Shown in pieces: positions 26,260 to 35,200 of a stretch of 64,000 nucleotides of DNA. Source of the stretch: Pseudomonas fluorescens (GTDB lineage: Bacteria; Pseudomonadota; Gammaproteobacteria; Pseudomonadales; Pseudomonadaceae); the NCBI RefSeq assembly GCF_902498195.1, contig NZ_CABVIY010000001.1, positions 682,001-746,000 on the forward strand, read 5' to 3'. The notes beneath the pieces were generated by a model that was not told where the DNA came from, did no database searches, and was given only the letters and a program-made list of their open reading frames with translations. The translations under genes were made by a program, and so were the position numbers. Position 1 is the first letter of the stretch; the number at the start of each line of letters is the position of its first letter.

Positions 26260-27957
26260 ATGAGATTTATAAAATTTCTGAGGGTTCCTGTTTTATTGTT
26301 GATTACGTTCTCGGCTTTTAGTGTCTTGGGCAATGAGACTGGCGTTGAGGGGGTAGTAGTAGATCCAAAGAACGGTAATTTAAGTGTCCTGGTTGTCGAC
26401 ACGACATGGCCCGGTTCCGGCTGGGACATCAGGGTTATGCGAACCTATAATTCATTATCAGATCATGTAGGTTATTTCGGAAAGGGGTGGTGCTCTAATT
26501 TGGAGACCCAGTTGTTTGTGTTGCCTGAGGGTAATGCGCTCGTCGTCGAGTGCGGTGCTGGCCAGGCGGTGCTTTATGGCACGTTAGGGGAGGCGGATGA
26601 TCGAATTGTGAAGGCGGTAAATGCATGGAGTTCAGATGTATTGGGCGAAGCAGGCGCGGACGATAATTTGCGTTCTCGATTAATGTATGATCATTTGCTT
26701 CGCTGGAAATGGGCGAAAGAAAAAAATGTTCAATTTCTACCTGAGCCTGAGGGTCGATTGTATGAGTACGGCCGAGGTTTGAATTACTTGATAAAGACGC
26801 CGACTGGCCATGAATTGTATGAGTCGGGGCAAGTAACCAGTTTTGATTCCGAGGGGCATCTAACCAAAATACGAGACAATCAAGGCAATGTTCTTCTGTT
26901 CAATTACTCAGGTGGAAAGCTGGTGCTTATCGAAGCTGAAAATGGATTGAGTGCGGCGGTTGAGCGGGGTGAAAATGGTCTTGTCTCCTCAGTAAAAAGT
27001 GGAGCTAAATCTGTGCGTTATACGTATAGAAATAATAAGCTGATTCTTGTTAGTGCGCCGGATAAAACTATAAAATATGAATACACTCCTGCCGGTAAAT
27101 TATCGAGTTATTCGAAAGCCAAAGGCGAGTTGGTGAAATTCAAAATAAACGGGGATACATCGCGAATTGATGAGCTTGCCGCTGCGGGCTGTCTGCAAAA
27201 ACTTGCTTACCCAGATAAAATTGACCCGGATGGCTCATATCGCGTTAAACGTAACTCATTATGCAAGGGGAAGAATGAGGCCGATGAAACTGTTTATGAA
27301 TACAGGGTTAAAATAAATACATTAGGTACCCGCAGAATACTTGCCAGTTCACGCGTCATTGCAGGTGCTGATGTTGTGGATGTTAATTATCACCCGATTT
27401 ATCAGCGCCCCATTTTTGTCAAGACTGTGAGTGACGAGTATCACTACACGTTTAGCGCAGGTGGTCGCGTGTCTGAAGTGACAATGGGTCAGGTCAGTCG
27501 GAAGTATGAATATGACCAAAACTGCGGCGCTATTTCTCACGTAGTTGATGATCGTGGAAGTTTCCAGTTTTCTTATGATGCACAATGTAATTTATCAAGA
27601 GTTGAATCCCCCTATGGTCAATTAATGCTGCGCTATGATCAAAAAGGTCGCATTGCAGCTATCAGTGACAGCAGCACTGGCAAAGCGGCGCTTGTATCTT
27701 ATGAGCCTCGTTTCGGTAAGCCCGCTATTGTCGAGTCTCCGGGGCTTGGAAAAATATCAGTTAGCTATAAGGCGGACGGCACTATCGATAAGGTCGACAG
27801 TGCTGATGGTCCCTCGGTTGCGATGAGTGTTGCAGGGATTTTCAATAATCTCGTGGATATAACCTCCCCTGCAACAGCTGAGTTGCCGGGTGTTGAGCGG
27901 TCACAAATTGGACAAAATTGTCGCTGTAGCGTCGAGTCCTTCTTTGAACCGCAGTAA
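26260..27957 (+). CDS. Secreted Rhs/YD-repeat-like protein without toxin domain
   Basis: 565 residues from ATG 26260 (GAGGTGCCGTG upstream; a GTG one codon earlier is possible). Signal peptide MRFIKFLRVPVLLLITFSAF, cleaved near VLGNET. Then the entry module of Rhs proteins: VVVDPKNGNLSVLVVDTTWP, IRVMRTYNSLSDHVGYFGKG, followed by YD-like repeats (VLLFNYSGGKLVLIE, YEYTPAGKLSSYS, FQFSYDAQCNLSRVESPYG, LMLRYDQKGRIAAIS). It lacks the Rhs core end motif (DPxG) and any C-terminal toxin, and ends with CRCSVESFFEPQ. It is immediately downstream of the NACHT gene and shares its AT-rich composition, so the two probably function together, for example as a periplasmic ligand or decoy with a sensor. Confidence 0.8.
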   Translation: MRFIKFLRVPVLLLITFSAFSVLGNETGVEGVVVDPKNGNLSVLVVDTTWPGSGWDIRVMRTYNSLSDHVGYFGKGWCSNLETQLFVLPEGNALVVECGAGQAVLYGTLGEADDRIVKAVNAWSSDVLGEAGADDNLRSRLMYDHLLRWKWAKEKNVQFLPEPEGRLYEYGRGLNYLIKTPTGHELYESGQVTSFDSEGHLTKIRDNQGNVLLFNYSGGKLVLIEAENGLSAAVERGENGLVSSVKSGAKSVRYTYRNNKLILVSAPDKTIKYEYTPAGKLSSYSKAKGELVKFKINGDTSRIDELAAAGCLQKLAYPDKIDPDGSYRVKRNSLCKGKNEADETVYEYRVKINTLGTRRILASSRVIAGADVVDVNYHPIYQRPIFVKTVSDEYHYTFSAGGRVSEVTMGQVSRKYEYDQNCGAISHVVDDRGSFQFSYDAQCNLSRVESPYGQLMLRYDQKGRIAAISDSSTGKAALVSYEPRFGKPAIVESPGLGKISVSYKADGTIDKVDSADGPSVAMSVAGIFNNLVDITSPATAELPGVERSQIGQNCRCSVESFFEPQ

Positions 27958-27962
27958 ATGTA

Positions 27963-28127
27963 GGGCAATCATCGGTCAGTCGGGACGACATCCAGGACTG
28001 GTTCCCGATTTACGAGGGACAGCGCAGTTCCCATGCGCTGATATCGCGTAAGGGTGGTTCCGCGGTGCTGCTGAGTCATCGGCCAGCTGGATTTCGTCCT
28101 GTGTCCCAGTTGGCACAAAGCGAATAA
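27963..28127 (+). pseudogene. Coding-like remnant without start codon
   Basis: One frame reads SSVSRDDIQDWFPIYEG, then QRSSHALISRKGGSAVLLSH and RPAGFRPVSQLAQSE before TAA at 28125. The residue content and GC-rich codons look protein-like and unlike the AT-rich island to the left, yet there is no start codon or ribosome site, and a stop lies at 27945 in that frame. It may be the 3' end of an older gene cut off when the island arrived. I do not recognise the protein. The remaining gap to 28233 shows a poly-A run (28135) and the ribosome site of the next gene. Confidence 0.4.
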
Positions 28128-28233
28128 AACGATTGAAAAAAAATGTCATAACCTTTAAATGAGAGGCTCACCGGCATTTTGCCAGCAACCAAAAAAAACA
28201 GTACCGCCAGTCTTTGGCTCAGGGAGAGCGCTG

Positions 28234-31113
28234 ATGAGTTTTCGTCCATTGTCCGACTCCCTGCCACCCTTGAACCACGACGCTGTCGCCTCGCAAACTG
28301 CCGGCACCGGATCCGCTGGCAGCGAGGACAGGATCGAACAATTGCTGGACTCGGCGCGTGGCTGGGCCCATACCACCCAGTGGGTCGTTTACCGCGCCGG
28401 TGAACAAATGCATCTGGTGGGGCAGGGCGACCCCCGCGTGCAGTGGCCATCGACCATTGCCAATGAAGCGTTCGAGGCCTTTTGCCTGAGCTGGCGCTTG
28501 CACCGCTGGCCGACCGGTCAGGGCGAAAGCGTGCTGGGTTGGCTACTGGCGCCAGTCGACGAAGCCGAGGAACCGGCGCTCGCCGGGTTTGCCCGGCGCC
28601 TGGGCATTGAGGTGCAGACCCATACCCTTGCCCGCGCGCAGATTACCCAGCGTGTGCTGTATGAAATCACTTACCTGGCCAGTTCGACCCGCGACCGTGC
28701 GGTGTTTCTGGTGGGGGTTCACCGGCTGCTGGCCAGCCTGATCGACGCCGAGAACTTCTATCTCGCGCTGTATGACCCGCACAGCGGCAAGATCGAATAC
28801 CCCTATTACGTCGACATCATCGACGTGGATGCCGTGGAGTCCGAGCACTACGAATACCTTGACCTTACGCACCTGTCGTTGACCGGCCAGGTGTTGACCA
28901 GTGGCCAGCCGTTGCTGATCGACGCCGCCGGCATTCTTGCGGCCCAGGCCGAGGGGCGTTTCTACTGCATTGGCGATCGTCCCGAATTCTGGATGGGCGC
29001 ACCTTTGAAAAATGCCTCCGATGAGGTGTTCGGCATGCTGGCCATGCAGGTCTACGACGTTTCCCGCACCTACAGCGCGGAAGACCGCGCGCTGTTTCTG
29101 GTGGTGGCCCGCCACGTGGCCATGGCGCTGGACCGGATACTGCACCGGGAGGACCTGGAAGCAACGGTGATGCGTCGCACCCTGGAGCTTTCGGCACTCA
29201 ACGACGCACTGCGCCAGGAAGTGGCGGAACGCGAGCGCGCCGAACACCTGCAGAGCGCGCTGTTCCAGATTGCCGAGTTGTCGAGCCAGCCGGGTGACAT
29301 GGCCGAGCTGTTTCAATCCCTGCATGGCATCGTCGGCGATCTGCTGTTCGCGCAGAACTTCTACATCGCGCTGTTCGACGACGCGACCAGTGAGGTGACC
29401 TTTCCCTACTATGTCGATGAGCGCCAGACCACCCGTCCTTTGCCACGACGCGGCTGCCGGGGCCTGACCGAGTACGTGATCCGTCAGCGCCGGCCTTGCC
29501 TGATCGACGCCCAAGAGGCTGAGCGATTGTCTGCGCACGGCGAAATCGAAGTGGCCGAAGCGTATGTCCGCTCCTACTCCTGGCTGGGCATTCCCTTGTT
29601 CGACGGCGATGTGGTGCGTGGCGTGCTGGCGGTACAAAGCTATACCTCGCAGGTGCGCTATACCCTGCGCGACCAGGAACTGCTGACGTTCGTGTCGCGG
29701 CACATCGACACCGCGTTGTCGCGACGCACGGCCGCCGAGGCGATCCATGCCGCCAACCTCAAGCTGGAAGGCCGGGTACAGGATCGCACCCGCGAGCTCG
29801 ATCATGCCAATGCCAAGTTGCAGCACGAAAACTCCCACGACGCACTGACCGGGTTGCCGAATCGTACCTACCTGCAACAGCGCCTGAATCTGGCCTGGTC
29901 GCGGTTCGGCAGCGAAGGCGGGCACCTGGCGGTGATGTTCATCGACCTCGACCGTTTCAAGATGGTCAACGACAGCCTCGGCCACCACTTTGGCGACCTG
30001 CTGTTGATGCAGGCCGCCCACCGTCTGCGCGGTTGCCTGCGCGACACCGACATGCTGGCGCGCCTGGGGGGCGACGAGTTTTCGGTGCTGGCGCCGGAGG
30101 CGCCGCTGGACGTGGTGATCGGTATCGCCGAACGGATCCTGGTGGCGTTTGACCTGCCGTTTTTCATCAATGGCCATGAAGTGTTTTCGTCCTGCAGTAT
30201 CGGCATCGTCAGCGCCGACAGTCAGTTCCATCACGAACCCGCCGACTTGCTGCGCGATGCCGATGCGGCGATGTACCGGGTCAAGAGCGCCGGGCGCGAC
30301 AGCTACGCGGTGTTCAACCAGGAAGTGCGCCGTGAAGTCTCGGACCAGGTCGAGCGGGAAGGGGCCTTGCGCAATGCGCTCAAGCGGACCGATGAACTGC
30401 TGCCGTATTTCCAGCCGATCGTCAGTGTCGAAACCGGTGAGCTGCTGGCCCTTGAAGCGCTGATCCGCTGGCACCCGCCGGGCGGCCGGGTGATTGCGCC
30501 GGGCGAGTTCCTGCCGGATGTCGAGGGTTTGCGCCTGATCGGTCGACTGGACCTGTACATGCTGACCAGCATTGCCGTGATCCTCGCCCAGCCCGAGCAC
30601 GCTCATTGGCCAGCGGTACACGTCAATTGCTCCAGCTACAGCATGACGCGCCCGGACTTCGCCACTGAAGTGCTTGCCCTGTTGGCACGGCACGGGGTCT
30701 CGCCGTCGCGGATTTGCCTGGAGCTGACCGAAGGCGCGCTGGTCGCCGAGCCGGCGATTGCCCGCCAGACCATGCAGCAATTGGCTGACAACGGCATGTC
30801 GGTGGTGCTCGATGACTTCGGTGCAGGGTTTTCGTCCCTGAGCTATGTGCATCAATACCGTTTCAGCGGCCTGAAGATCGACAAGTCGTTCATTCTCGAA
30901 CTGACCACCAGTGCCCGCAGTCGCGCGATTGTCCGGGCGATTGTGCGAATGGCCGAATCGCTGGACCTGAGCGTGGTGGCCGAAGGTGTCGAGGATGAAG
31001 CGACCCTGGACCTGCTGCGCGAAATGGGCGCCGGGCAGGCCCAGGGTTACTATTTTGCCCGGCCGATGGGGCTGGAGGCGTTGTTGGCGAGTTCGCTGCT
31101 GGGTGGCTCCTGA
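28234..31113 (+). CDS. GAF-GAF-GGDEF-EAL cyclic-di-GMP turnover protein
   Basis: 959 residues from MSFRPLSDSLPPLNH; GGGAGAGCGCTG precedes this ATG and the extra 25 upstream codons are not convincing. Two GAF-like sensor domains (about 150-310 and 345-495, each with an ENFYLALYD / QNFYIALFD strand) are linked by a coiled helix to GGDEF. The intact GGDEF sits at 612-616 with a product-inhibition R-D-T-D motif before it. The EAL domain has E741-A-L, ELTEGAL, DDFGAGFSSLSYV, KIDKSF and EGVEDE all kept. Both cyclase and phosphodiesterase activity are therefore possible. No transmembrane segment; cytoplasmic. It borders the NACHT island but has ordinary Pseudomonas composition. Confidence 0.92.
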   Translation: MSFRPLSDSLPPLNHDAVASQTAGTGSAGSEDRIEQLLDSARGWAHTTQWVVYRAGEQMHLVGQGDPRVQWPSTIANEAFEAFCLSWRLHRWPTGQGESVLGWLLAPVDEAEEPALAGFARRLGIEVQTHTLARAQITQRVLYEITYLASSTRDRAVFLVGVHRLLASLIDAENFYLALYDPHSGKIEYPYYVDIIDVDAVESEHYEYLDLTHLSLTGQVLTSGQPLLIDAAGILAAQAEGRFYCIGDRPEFWMGAPLKNASDEVFGMLAMQVYDVSRTYSAEDRALFLVVARHVAMALDRILHREDLEATVMRRTLELSALNDALRQEVAERERAEHLQSALFQIAELSSQPGDMAELFQSLHGIVGDLLFAQNFYIALFDDATSEVTFPYYVDERQTTRPLPRRGCRGLTEYVIRQRRPCLIDAQEAERLSAHGEIEVAEAYVRSYSWLGIPLFDGDVVRGVLAVQSYTSQVRYTLRDQELLTFVSRHIDTALSRRTAAEAIHAANLKLEGRVQDRTRELDHANAKLQHENSHDALTGLPNRTYLQQRLNLAWSRFGSEGGHLAVMFIDLDRFKMVNDSLGHHFGDLLLMQAAHRLRGCLRDTDMLARLGGDEFSVLAPEAPLDVVIGIAERILVAFDLPFFINGHEVFSSCSIGIVSADSQFHHEPADLLRDADAAMYRVKSAGRDSYAVFNQEVRREVSDQVEREGALRNALKRTDELLPYFQPIVSVETGELLALEALIRWHPPGGRVIAPGEFLPDVEGLRLIGRLDLYMLTSIAVILAQPEHAHWPAVHVNCSSYSMTRPDFATEVLALLARHGVSPSRICLELTEGALVAEPAIARQTMQQLADNGMSVVLDDFGAGFSSLSYVHQYRFSGLKIDKSFILELTTSARSRAIVRAIVRMAESLDLSVVAEGVEDEATLDLLREMGAGQAQGYYFARPMGLEALLASSLLGGS

Positions 31114-31116
31114 ACA

Positions 31117-31223
31117 CCCCTGTAGGAGCGAGCATGCTCGCGATGGACGTCAACGATAACGCGGGCTGTCCGGATGAACGTGGTGTCGGGACCTCCATCG
31201 CGAGCATGCTCGCTCCCACAGGG
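31117..31223. repeat. REP doublet (REPIN-like), copy 1
   Basis: Two inverted REP cores, CCCCTGTAGGAGCGAGCATG at the left and its near complement GCATGCTCGCTCCCACAGGG at the right, around a ~60-base centre containing AACGATAACGCGGGCTGT. Such doublets are mobilised by RAYT transposases in Pseudomonas. It lies between the c-di-GMP gene and a convergent kinase gene, so it may also form a transcription-end hairpin. Confidence 0.85.
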
Positions 31224-31270
31224 GATCGCGTACACCCGCCAAAGCAAGGCCGTCTCGGTGGACACACACC

Positions 31271-32695
31271 TCACTCCCTCACCCTGAAACTCAATCGCAC
31301 CGACGTGCCCTGCTTTTCATGACGGATCAGGCAGGCTTCGCCCCCCAGGTTTTCCATGATCTGCCTGACCATGACCAACCCGATGCCCAGCCTCCCTTGC
31401 CGGGTGGTGTAGAAGGATTTGAACGCCCGCATTTCCTGCTCCCGTGACGTTCCGTCCCCGCTGTCGCGGATGGTCAGTTGCAGCCATTGCCGGGCTTGGT
31501 CGACGTTGGCGTGGATGGACAGTTGACCGCCTGCCGGCATCGCCTCGATGGCATTGGCAATGACGCTGTTGAGCAGCTGGGACAGTAAAAGCGGATGGCT
31601 GATGATCCTCGGCGTGGGCTGATTATCGAACTCGACCTGGATTCTCGATTGCGTCAGTTGCAAGTTGAAGCGGTTGAGCGTGGCCTGTACCACCGCCATC
31701 GGTTCCACTCGCTGCGCTTCGCCACGGATCGGGCTCAAATACAGCAGGAGTTCGTGCACCCACTGCGACATCCGGTCCACCTGACCGACGATGTCGTCGA
31801 TGTTCTTCTTCGCGGGCTGGCCGTCCATGTCTTTGGCCAGCTCCGCGCTAGAGCGGATGCAGGCCAGGGGGTTGCGCAGGCTGTGGGCGACTGCGGTGGA
31901 CAATTCGACTAGGCCACCGTAGGTCCTGTTGGCAACGACCTGGTCTTCCTGGGAGGCCAGCACCAGCGATGCGCGCCGGGCAATCCAGTAAACGCCGAAG
32001 TAAAAAAGCAGCCCGCCCATGGTCGACAGCCAGATGATCCAGTGCCCGCGCTTGAGGCTATCAATCAGGTCGAGGGGCTCCCGGTAAATCTCGACCACCG
32101 CCACGATGTTCCCGTGGTCATCCACGAGGGGGATGTAGCTTTCGATGAAGAACATCTTCGGTGCGCGAAAAAATTTCTGCTCGATCCGCTCTTCATCAAC
32201 CTGATTGTATTTGGTGGACACCCGGTCCTTGGCGCTGAATGCCTCTTCAAGCTCGTCGTTGCTGATCTGTTTGCCGACCAACTGCGAGTTGGTCGACCAG
32301 ACCACCTTGCGCAGCGGGGAGTAGATGGAGATCAAGAGCGAGTCCGGCAGGCGCGTGAGGTAATCGAGGAATTCGGAACGCACGCGCTGGCGGTCGTGCG
32401 CCATGTCCCGGGACAAATGCTGGACATCCCCGAACGGCATCCCGGCCAGGCCATGATGACGAATCTCGCCTTTGGCGATGGTCTGGATGAACTGCGCGGA
32501 CATCAGGGCATCGCGTTCGAGACTTTCGGTGACGAGAAAACGCGTTGACACCGAACCGAGCCCAAAAGCAATCACACCTATCAGCAGGAAGCTGGCGACC
32601 GAAAACCAGCGCAGGAGATTGAATTGCCGGGTCGGCGCAATCGAGTCAGCCGAACTTCGGCGCAAGCGTCTGAACAATGCGGCGGTTGCGTGCAT
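31271..32695 (-). CDS. Membrane sensor histidine kinase, orphan
   Basis: 474 residues. TM1 (about 30-50, VASFLLIGVIAFGLGSV) and TM2 (about 225-245, WIIWLSTMGGLLFYFGVYWI) flank a ~170-residue periplasmic sensor. The catalytic core has the H-box AVAHSLRNPLACIRSSAEL, N-box LNSVIANAIEAMPAGG, G1 IRDSGDGTSREQE and G2 GRLGIGLVMVRQIMENLGG. No response-regulator gene lies beside it, so its partner must be encoded elsewhere. The ATG has no strong ribosome site. A 330-bp gap separates it from the LysE gene. Confidence 0.9.
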   Translation of the reverse strand: MHATAALFRRLRRSSADSIAPTRQFNLLRWFSVASFLLIGVIAFGLGSVSTRFLVTESLERDALMSAQFIQTIAKGEIRHHGLAGMPFGDVQHLSRDMAHDRQRVRSEFLDYLTRLPDSLLISIYSPLRKVVWSTNSQLVGKQISNDELEEAFSAKDRVSTKYNQVDEERIEQKFFRAPKMFFIESYIPLVDDHGNIVAVVEIYREPLDLIDSLKRGHWIIWLSTMGGLLFYFGVYWIARRASLVLASQEDQVVANRTYGGLVELSTAVAHSLRNPLACIRSSAELAKDMDGQPAKKNIDDIVGQVDRMSQWVHELLLYLSPIRGEAQRVEPMAVVQATLNRFNLQLTQSRIQVEFDNQPTPRIISHPLLLSQLLNSVIANAIEAMPAGGQLSIHANVDQARQWLQLTIRDSGDGTSREQEMRAFKSFYTTRQGRLGIGLVMVRQIMENLGGEACLIRHEKQGTSVRLSFRVRE

Positions 32696-33025
32696 AGGAT
32701 GGCCCCGGGTGGGTTGCTATACCGTGGTAGCGGCTCCATCCGCTAAAGCGTGCGTGGATGAAGGCATAGCATGCTCTGTGCCAGACGATCGGGGGCTGAC
32801 GGATTTCTGGCGCAAGGGCCCGTGATTGAAAGTGTTTCGCGCATGAGACGGTGCGGTCTGATGCCGTGGCCGTTGCGTTGATTAAAAACTGGATAAGGGA
32901 AGCGGGTCACACTGCCCATTTATGGGGGAGTTTTTCCTGAGACCGGGGATAGCCAATTGCCATTGGCTCATCCGCTCCGGGCGTTGTCAGCCTGCGTTCA
33001 TATCCCCCGGGTTGGCGTGCCGCGC
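32696..33025. other. Intergenic stretch between kinase and LysE genes
   Basis: 330 bp with no credible gene. It includes a perfect AGCCAAT-TGCC-ATTGGCT hairpin at 32951-32968, some 57 bases past the LysE stop on the minus strand but without a T-tract, and GC-rich flanks. The kinase promoter must lie in its left part. Confidence 0.5.
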
Positions 33026-33646
33026 TCAGCGCTTGCTGAACGCCAGCCGGGCGGCGAACAGAACGAAGAGCATGCCCGTCGTGCGATCCATCCACTTGAG
33101 CACTTTGGCTTGCTTCAGAACGCCGGCAAGGGGGCGAGTAGCGCCGATCAGGGTCGACGACCACATCAAGCCGAGCACCACGTGAATGCTGACCAGGCCG
33201 AATGTCCAGGCGATCAGGTTGTGCCCCTGGGGAATGAACTGAGGGAGGAACGAGACGTAGAAAATGCCAATCTTGGGGTTGAGAACGTTGCCCATCATGC
33301 CCTTCAGGAACCAGTTGGCGCTTGGCCTTGCGTCCGCTTCGAGAGGCGCCAGCGAGCTTCGCGGGCGTAAAAGCATGTTCAATCCCAACCAGGCCAGGTA
33401 CGCGGCGCCACAGTATTTCAACAGGTTGAACGCCAGCTCCGAGACCGCAATCAGCGCGCCCAGCCCAAAGGCGACTGCGGCGCCCCACAGCAGGCAGCCC
33501 GCATTGATGCCCAGGGCCGCGCGAAAGGCCTGTTGCTTGCCTTCCACCGTGGCGGTTCTCAAGACCAGGGCGGTATCGAGGCCGGGTGTGAGCGTGAGCA
33601 GCGTGGCGGCGAGGGTGAACGCGAGGAGATTGTCGGCGATAGACAT
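33026..33646 (-). CDS. LysE family amino acid exporter (RhtB type)
   Basis: 206 residues and six hydrophobic segments. The family signature near the N-terminus is intact: LLTLTPGLDTALVLRTA, and GINAGCLLWGAAVAFGLGAL follows. The cytoplasmic loop LGLNMLLRPRSSL and the segment MMGNVLNPKIGIFYVSFLP are also characteristic. These inner-membrane antiporters export amino acids or related solutes by proton motive force. It is divergent from the GNAT gene with a 113-bp gap. Confidence 0.9.
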   Translation of the reverse strand: MSIADNLLAFTLAATLLTLTPGLDTALVLRTATVEGKQQAFRAALGINAGCLLWGAAVAFGLGALIAVSELAFNLLKYCGAAYLAWLGLNMLLRPRSSLAPLEADARPSANWFLKGMMGNVLNPKIGIFYVSFLPQFIPQGHNLIAWTFGLVSIHVVLGLMWSSTLIGATRPLAGVLKQAKVLKWMDRTTGMLFVLFAARLAFSKR

Positions 33647-33759
33647 GGGCTGTAACTTCTAGGTCATGATGCCCGCACGTTAACACAGGCCCGGCAGCCC
33701 GCTGTACTGGCTGCTTCATGCGTGGCTGGAACGATCATTATCTGTTGGGGAGACCGCCA

Positions 33760-34215
33760 TTGCAGACCATTCGCCGCGCTCGACAGGACGATGCCGCATG
33801 CATCGCTTCACTCGTCACCGAGGCCTACACACCCTACATCGCCAGGATCGGCAAAAAGCCGGCGCCCATGCTGGATGATTATCGGCAGGTGCTGCTCGAC
33901 ACCGAGACCTATGTGCTGACCGACGGGACGGCTATCGCGGGGGTACTGGTGATGAGCCAGGAACAGACGGAACTGCTGCTGATCAACGTCGCGGTGTCGC
34001 CTCGCTACAAGGGCCGGGGCCTGGGCAAACGGCTGATGGCATTTTGTGAACGCCATGCGCTGCGCACAGGGTGCGAAGCCGTACGGCTTTACACCCATGA
34101 GTTGATGGTCGAGAACATCGACATCTATAAGAAGTTGGGCTATCAGGAAACCCACAGGGCTACGGAGGAGGGTTTCGCACGGGTTTTCATGCGCAAAGCG
34201 CTACAGGTTCGATGA
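33760..34215 (+). CDS. GNAT family N-acetyltransferase
   Basis: 151 residues if TTG at 33760 is the start; GGGGAG lies 6-7 bases ahead of it and the GNAT fold begins at once (LQTIRRARQDDAACIASLV). An in-frame ATG at 33718 has no ribosome site. The acetyl-CoA motif VSPRYKGRGLGKRLMAFCE is well conserved, as is the following RLYTHELMVENIDIYKKLGY. Acetylates a small amine or peptide; substrate unknown. Confidence 0.88.
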   Translation: MQTIRRARQDDAACIASLVTEAYTPYIARIGKKPAPMLDDYRQVLLDTETYVLTDGTAIAGVLVMSQEQTELLLINVAVSPRYKGRGLGKRLMAFCERHALRTGCEAVRLYTHELMVENIDIYKKLGYQETHRATEEGFARVFMRKALQVR

Positions 34216-34315
34216 TCAGCGGTCGCATAAATTTGAAATGCCTGGCATTGCCCGACACAATCGCGCCCCGGTCCAGCCAGCTGTGCCGGACGTGTGTGGT
34301 GAAAAGGGGCAGCAG

Positions 34316-35011
34316 TTGAACGAACAGACATTGTCCATGCGCCTGGAGCGCGTGGCGGCGCATATCCCGGCGGGCGCGCGCCTGGCCGATATCGGCTCGG
34401 ATCACGGCTACCTGCCGGTGGCCCTGATGCGCCGCGGCGCTATCGCGGCGGCGGTGGCCGGCGAAGTGGCGTTGACGCCTTTTCGCGCGGCCGAACGCAC
34501 CGTGCGCGAGAGCGGCCAGGGGCAATGGATCACGGTGCGCCTGGCCAACGGCCTGGCGGCGATCGAAGCACAAGACGGGATCACCGCCATCAGCATTTGC
34601 GGCATGGGCGGCGAGACCATCCGCGACATCCTCGACGGCGGCAAGGCGCGCCTGAGCGGCCGTGAACGCCTGATCCTGCAGCCCAACGGTGGCGAGCAGC
34701 CGCTGCGCCAATGGCTGATGGACAATGGCTACCGCATTCTCTGCGAGGACTTGCTGCGGGAAAACCGTTTCGATTACGAAATCATCGTCGCCGAGCGCGC
34801 CGGGCCGGTGGAATACACCGCCGAACAGCTGTACTTCGGCCCGTTGCAGATGCAGGCACGCAGCCCGGCGTTCCTGGCCAAGTGGCAGCGCATGCTGCGC
34901 CAGAAGCAGAAAACCCTGAACAACCTCACCCGGGCGCGACAGGCCGTGCCCGAGGAAAAGGTGCAGGACGTCGCGCAGCAGGCGCGGTGGATCGCCGAGC
35001 TGCTGGCGTGA
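34316..35011 (+). CDS. trmK: tRNA (adenine-N1)-methyltransferase TrmK family
   Basis: 231 residues from TTG 34316, preceded by AAGGGGCAGCAG; an ATG at 34337 is the alternative. SAM motif I is LADIGSDHGYLPVALMRRG, and ISICGMGGETIRDIL, LILQPNGGEQPLRQWL and ENRFDYEIIVAERAG are family signatures. TrmK in Bacillus methylates A22 of tRNAs. Pseudomonas homologues carry the same name by similarity; their RNA target is less certain. It is probably co-transcribed with or adjacent to the acetyltransferase and is followed by a REP doublet. Confidence 0.82.
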   Translation: MNEQTLSMRLERVAAHIPAGARLADIGSDHGYLPVALMRRGAIAAAVAGEVALTPFRAAERTVRESGQGQWITVRLANGLAAIEAQDGITAISICGMGGETIRDILDGGKARLSGRERLILQPNGGEQPLRQWLMDNGYRILCEDLLRENRFDYEIIVAERAGPVEYTAEQLYFGPLQMQARSPAFLAKWQRMLRQKQKTLNNLTRARQAVPEEKVQDVAQQARWIAELLA

Positions 35012-35070
35012 GTCATGGCTGACCTGCGAGGCGGCGTGACGGCCGATCTGCTTTCCCGCAGGTACGCGTC

Positions 35071-35179
35071 CCCCTGTAGGAGCGAGCATGCTCGCGATGA
35101 ACGGCCAGACACCGCGGTCATCCCAGACAGCCCGCGTCATCGTTGATGTCCATCGCGAGCATGCTCGCTCCTACAGGGG
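35071..35179. repeat. REP doublet (REPIN-like), copy 2
   Basis: Starts CCCCTGTAGGAGCGAGCATG and ends GCTCGCTCCTACAGGGG. The centre carries AGACAGCCCGCGTCATCGTT, which is the inverse of the centre of copy 1, so the element is in the opposite orientation. It is followed by a degenerate 'GTCGCTGTAAGGCGAAGCC' module (35201-35250), also present near the REP copies at 40461 and 56324. Confidence 0.85.
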
Positions 35180-35200
35180 ACGGGACACCAGCCAAAAGGA

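Noticed and set aside
28543..30855. 770-codon open frame antisense to the GGDEF-EAL gene
   Set aside because: High-GC codon structure on the sense strand opens the antisense frame. The translation has no domain, and GGDEF, EAL and GAF motifs are clear on the plus strand.
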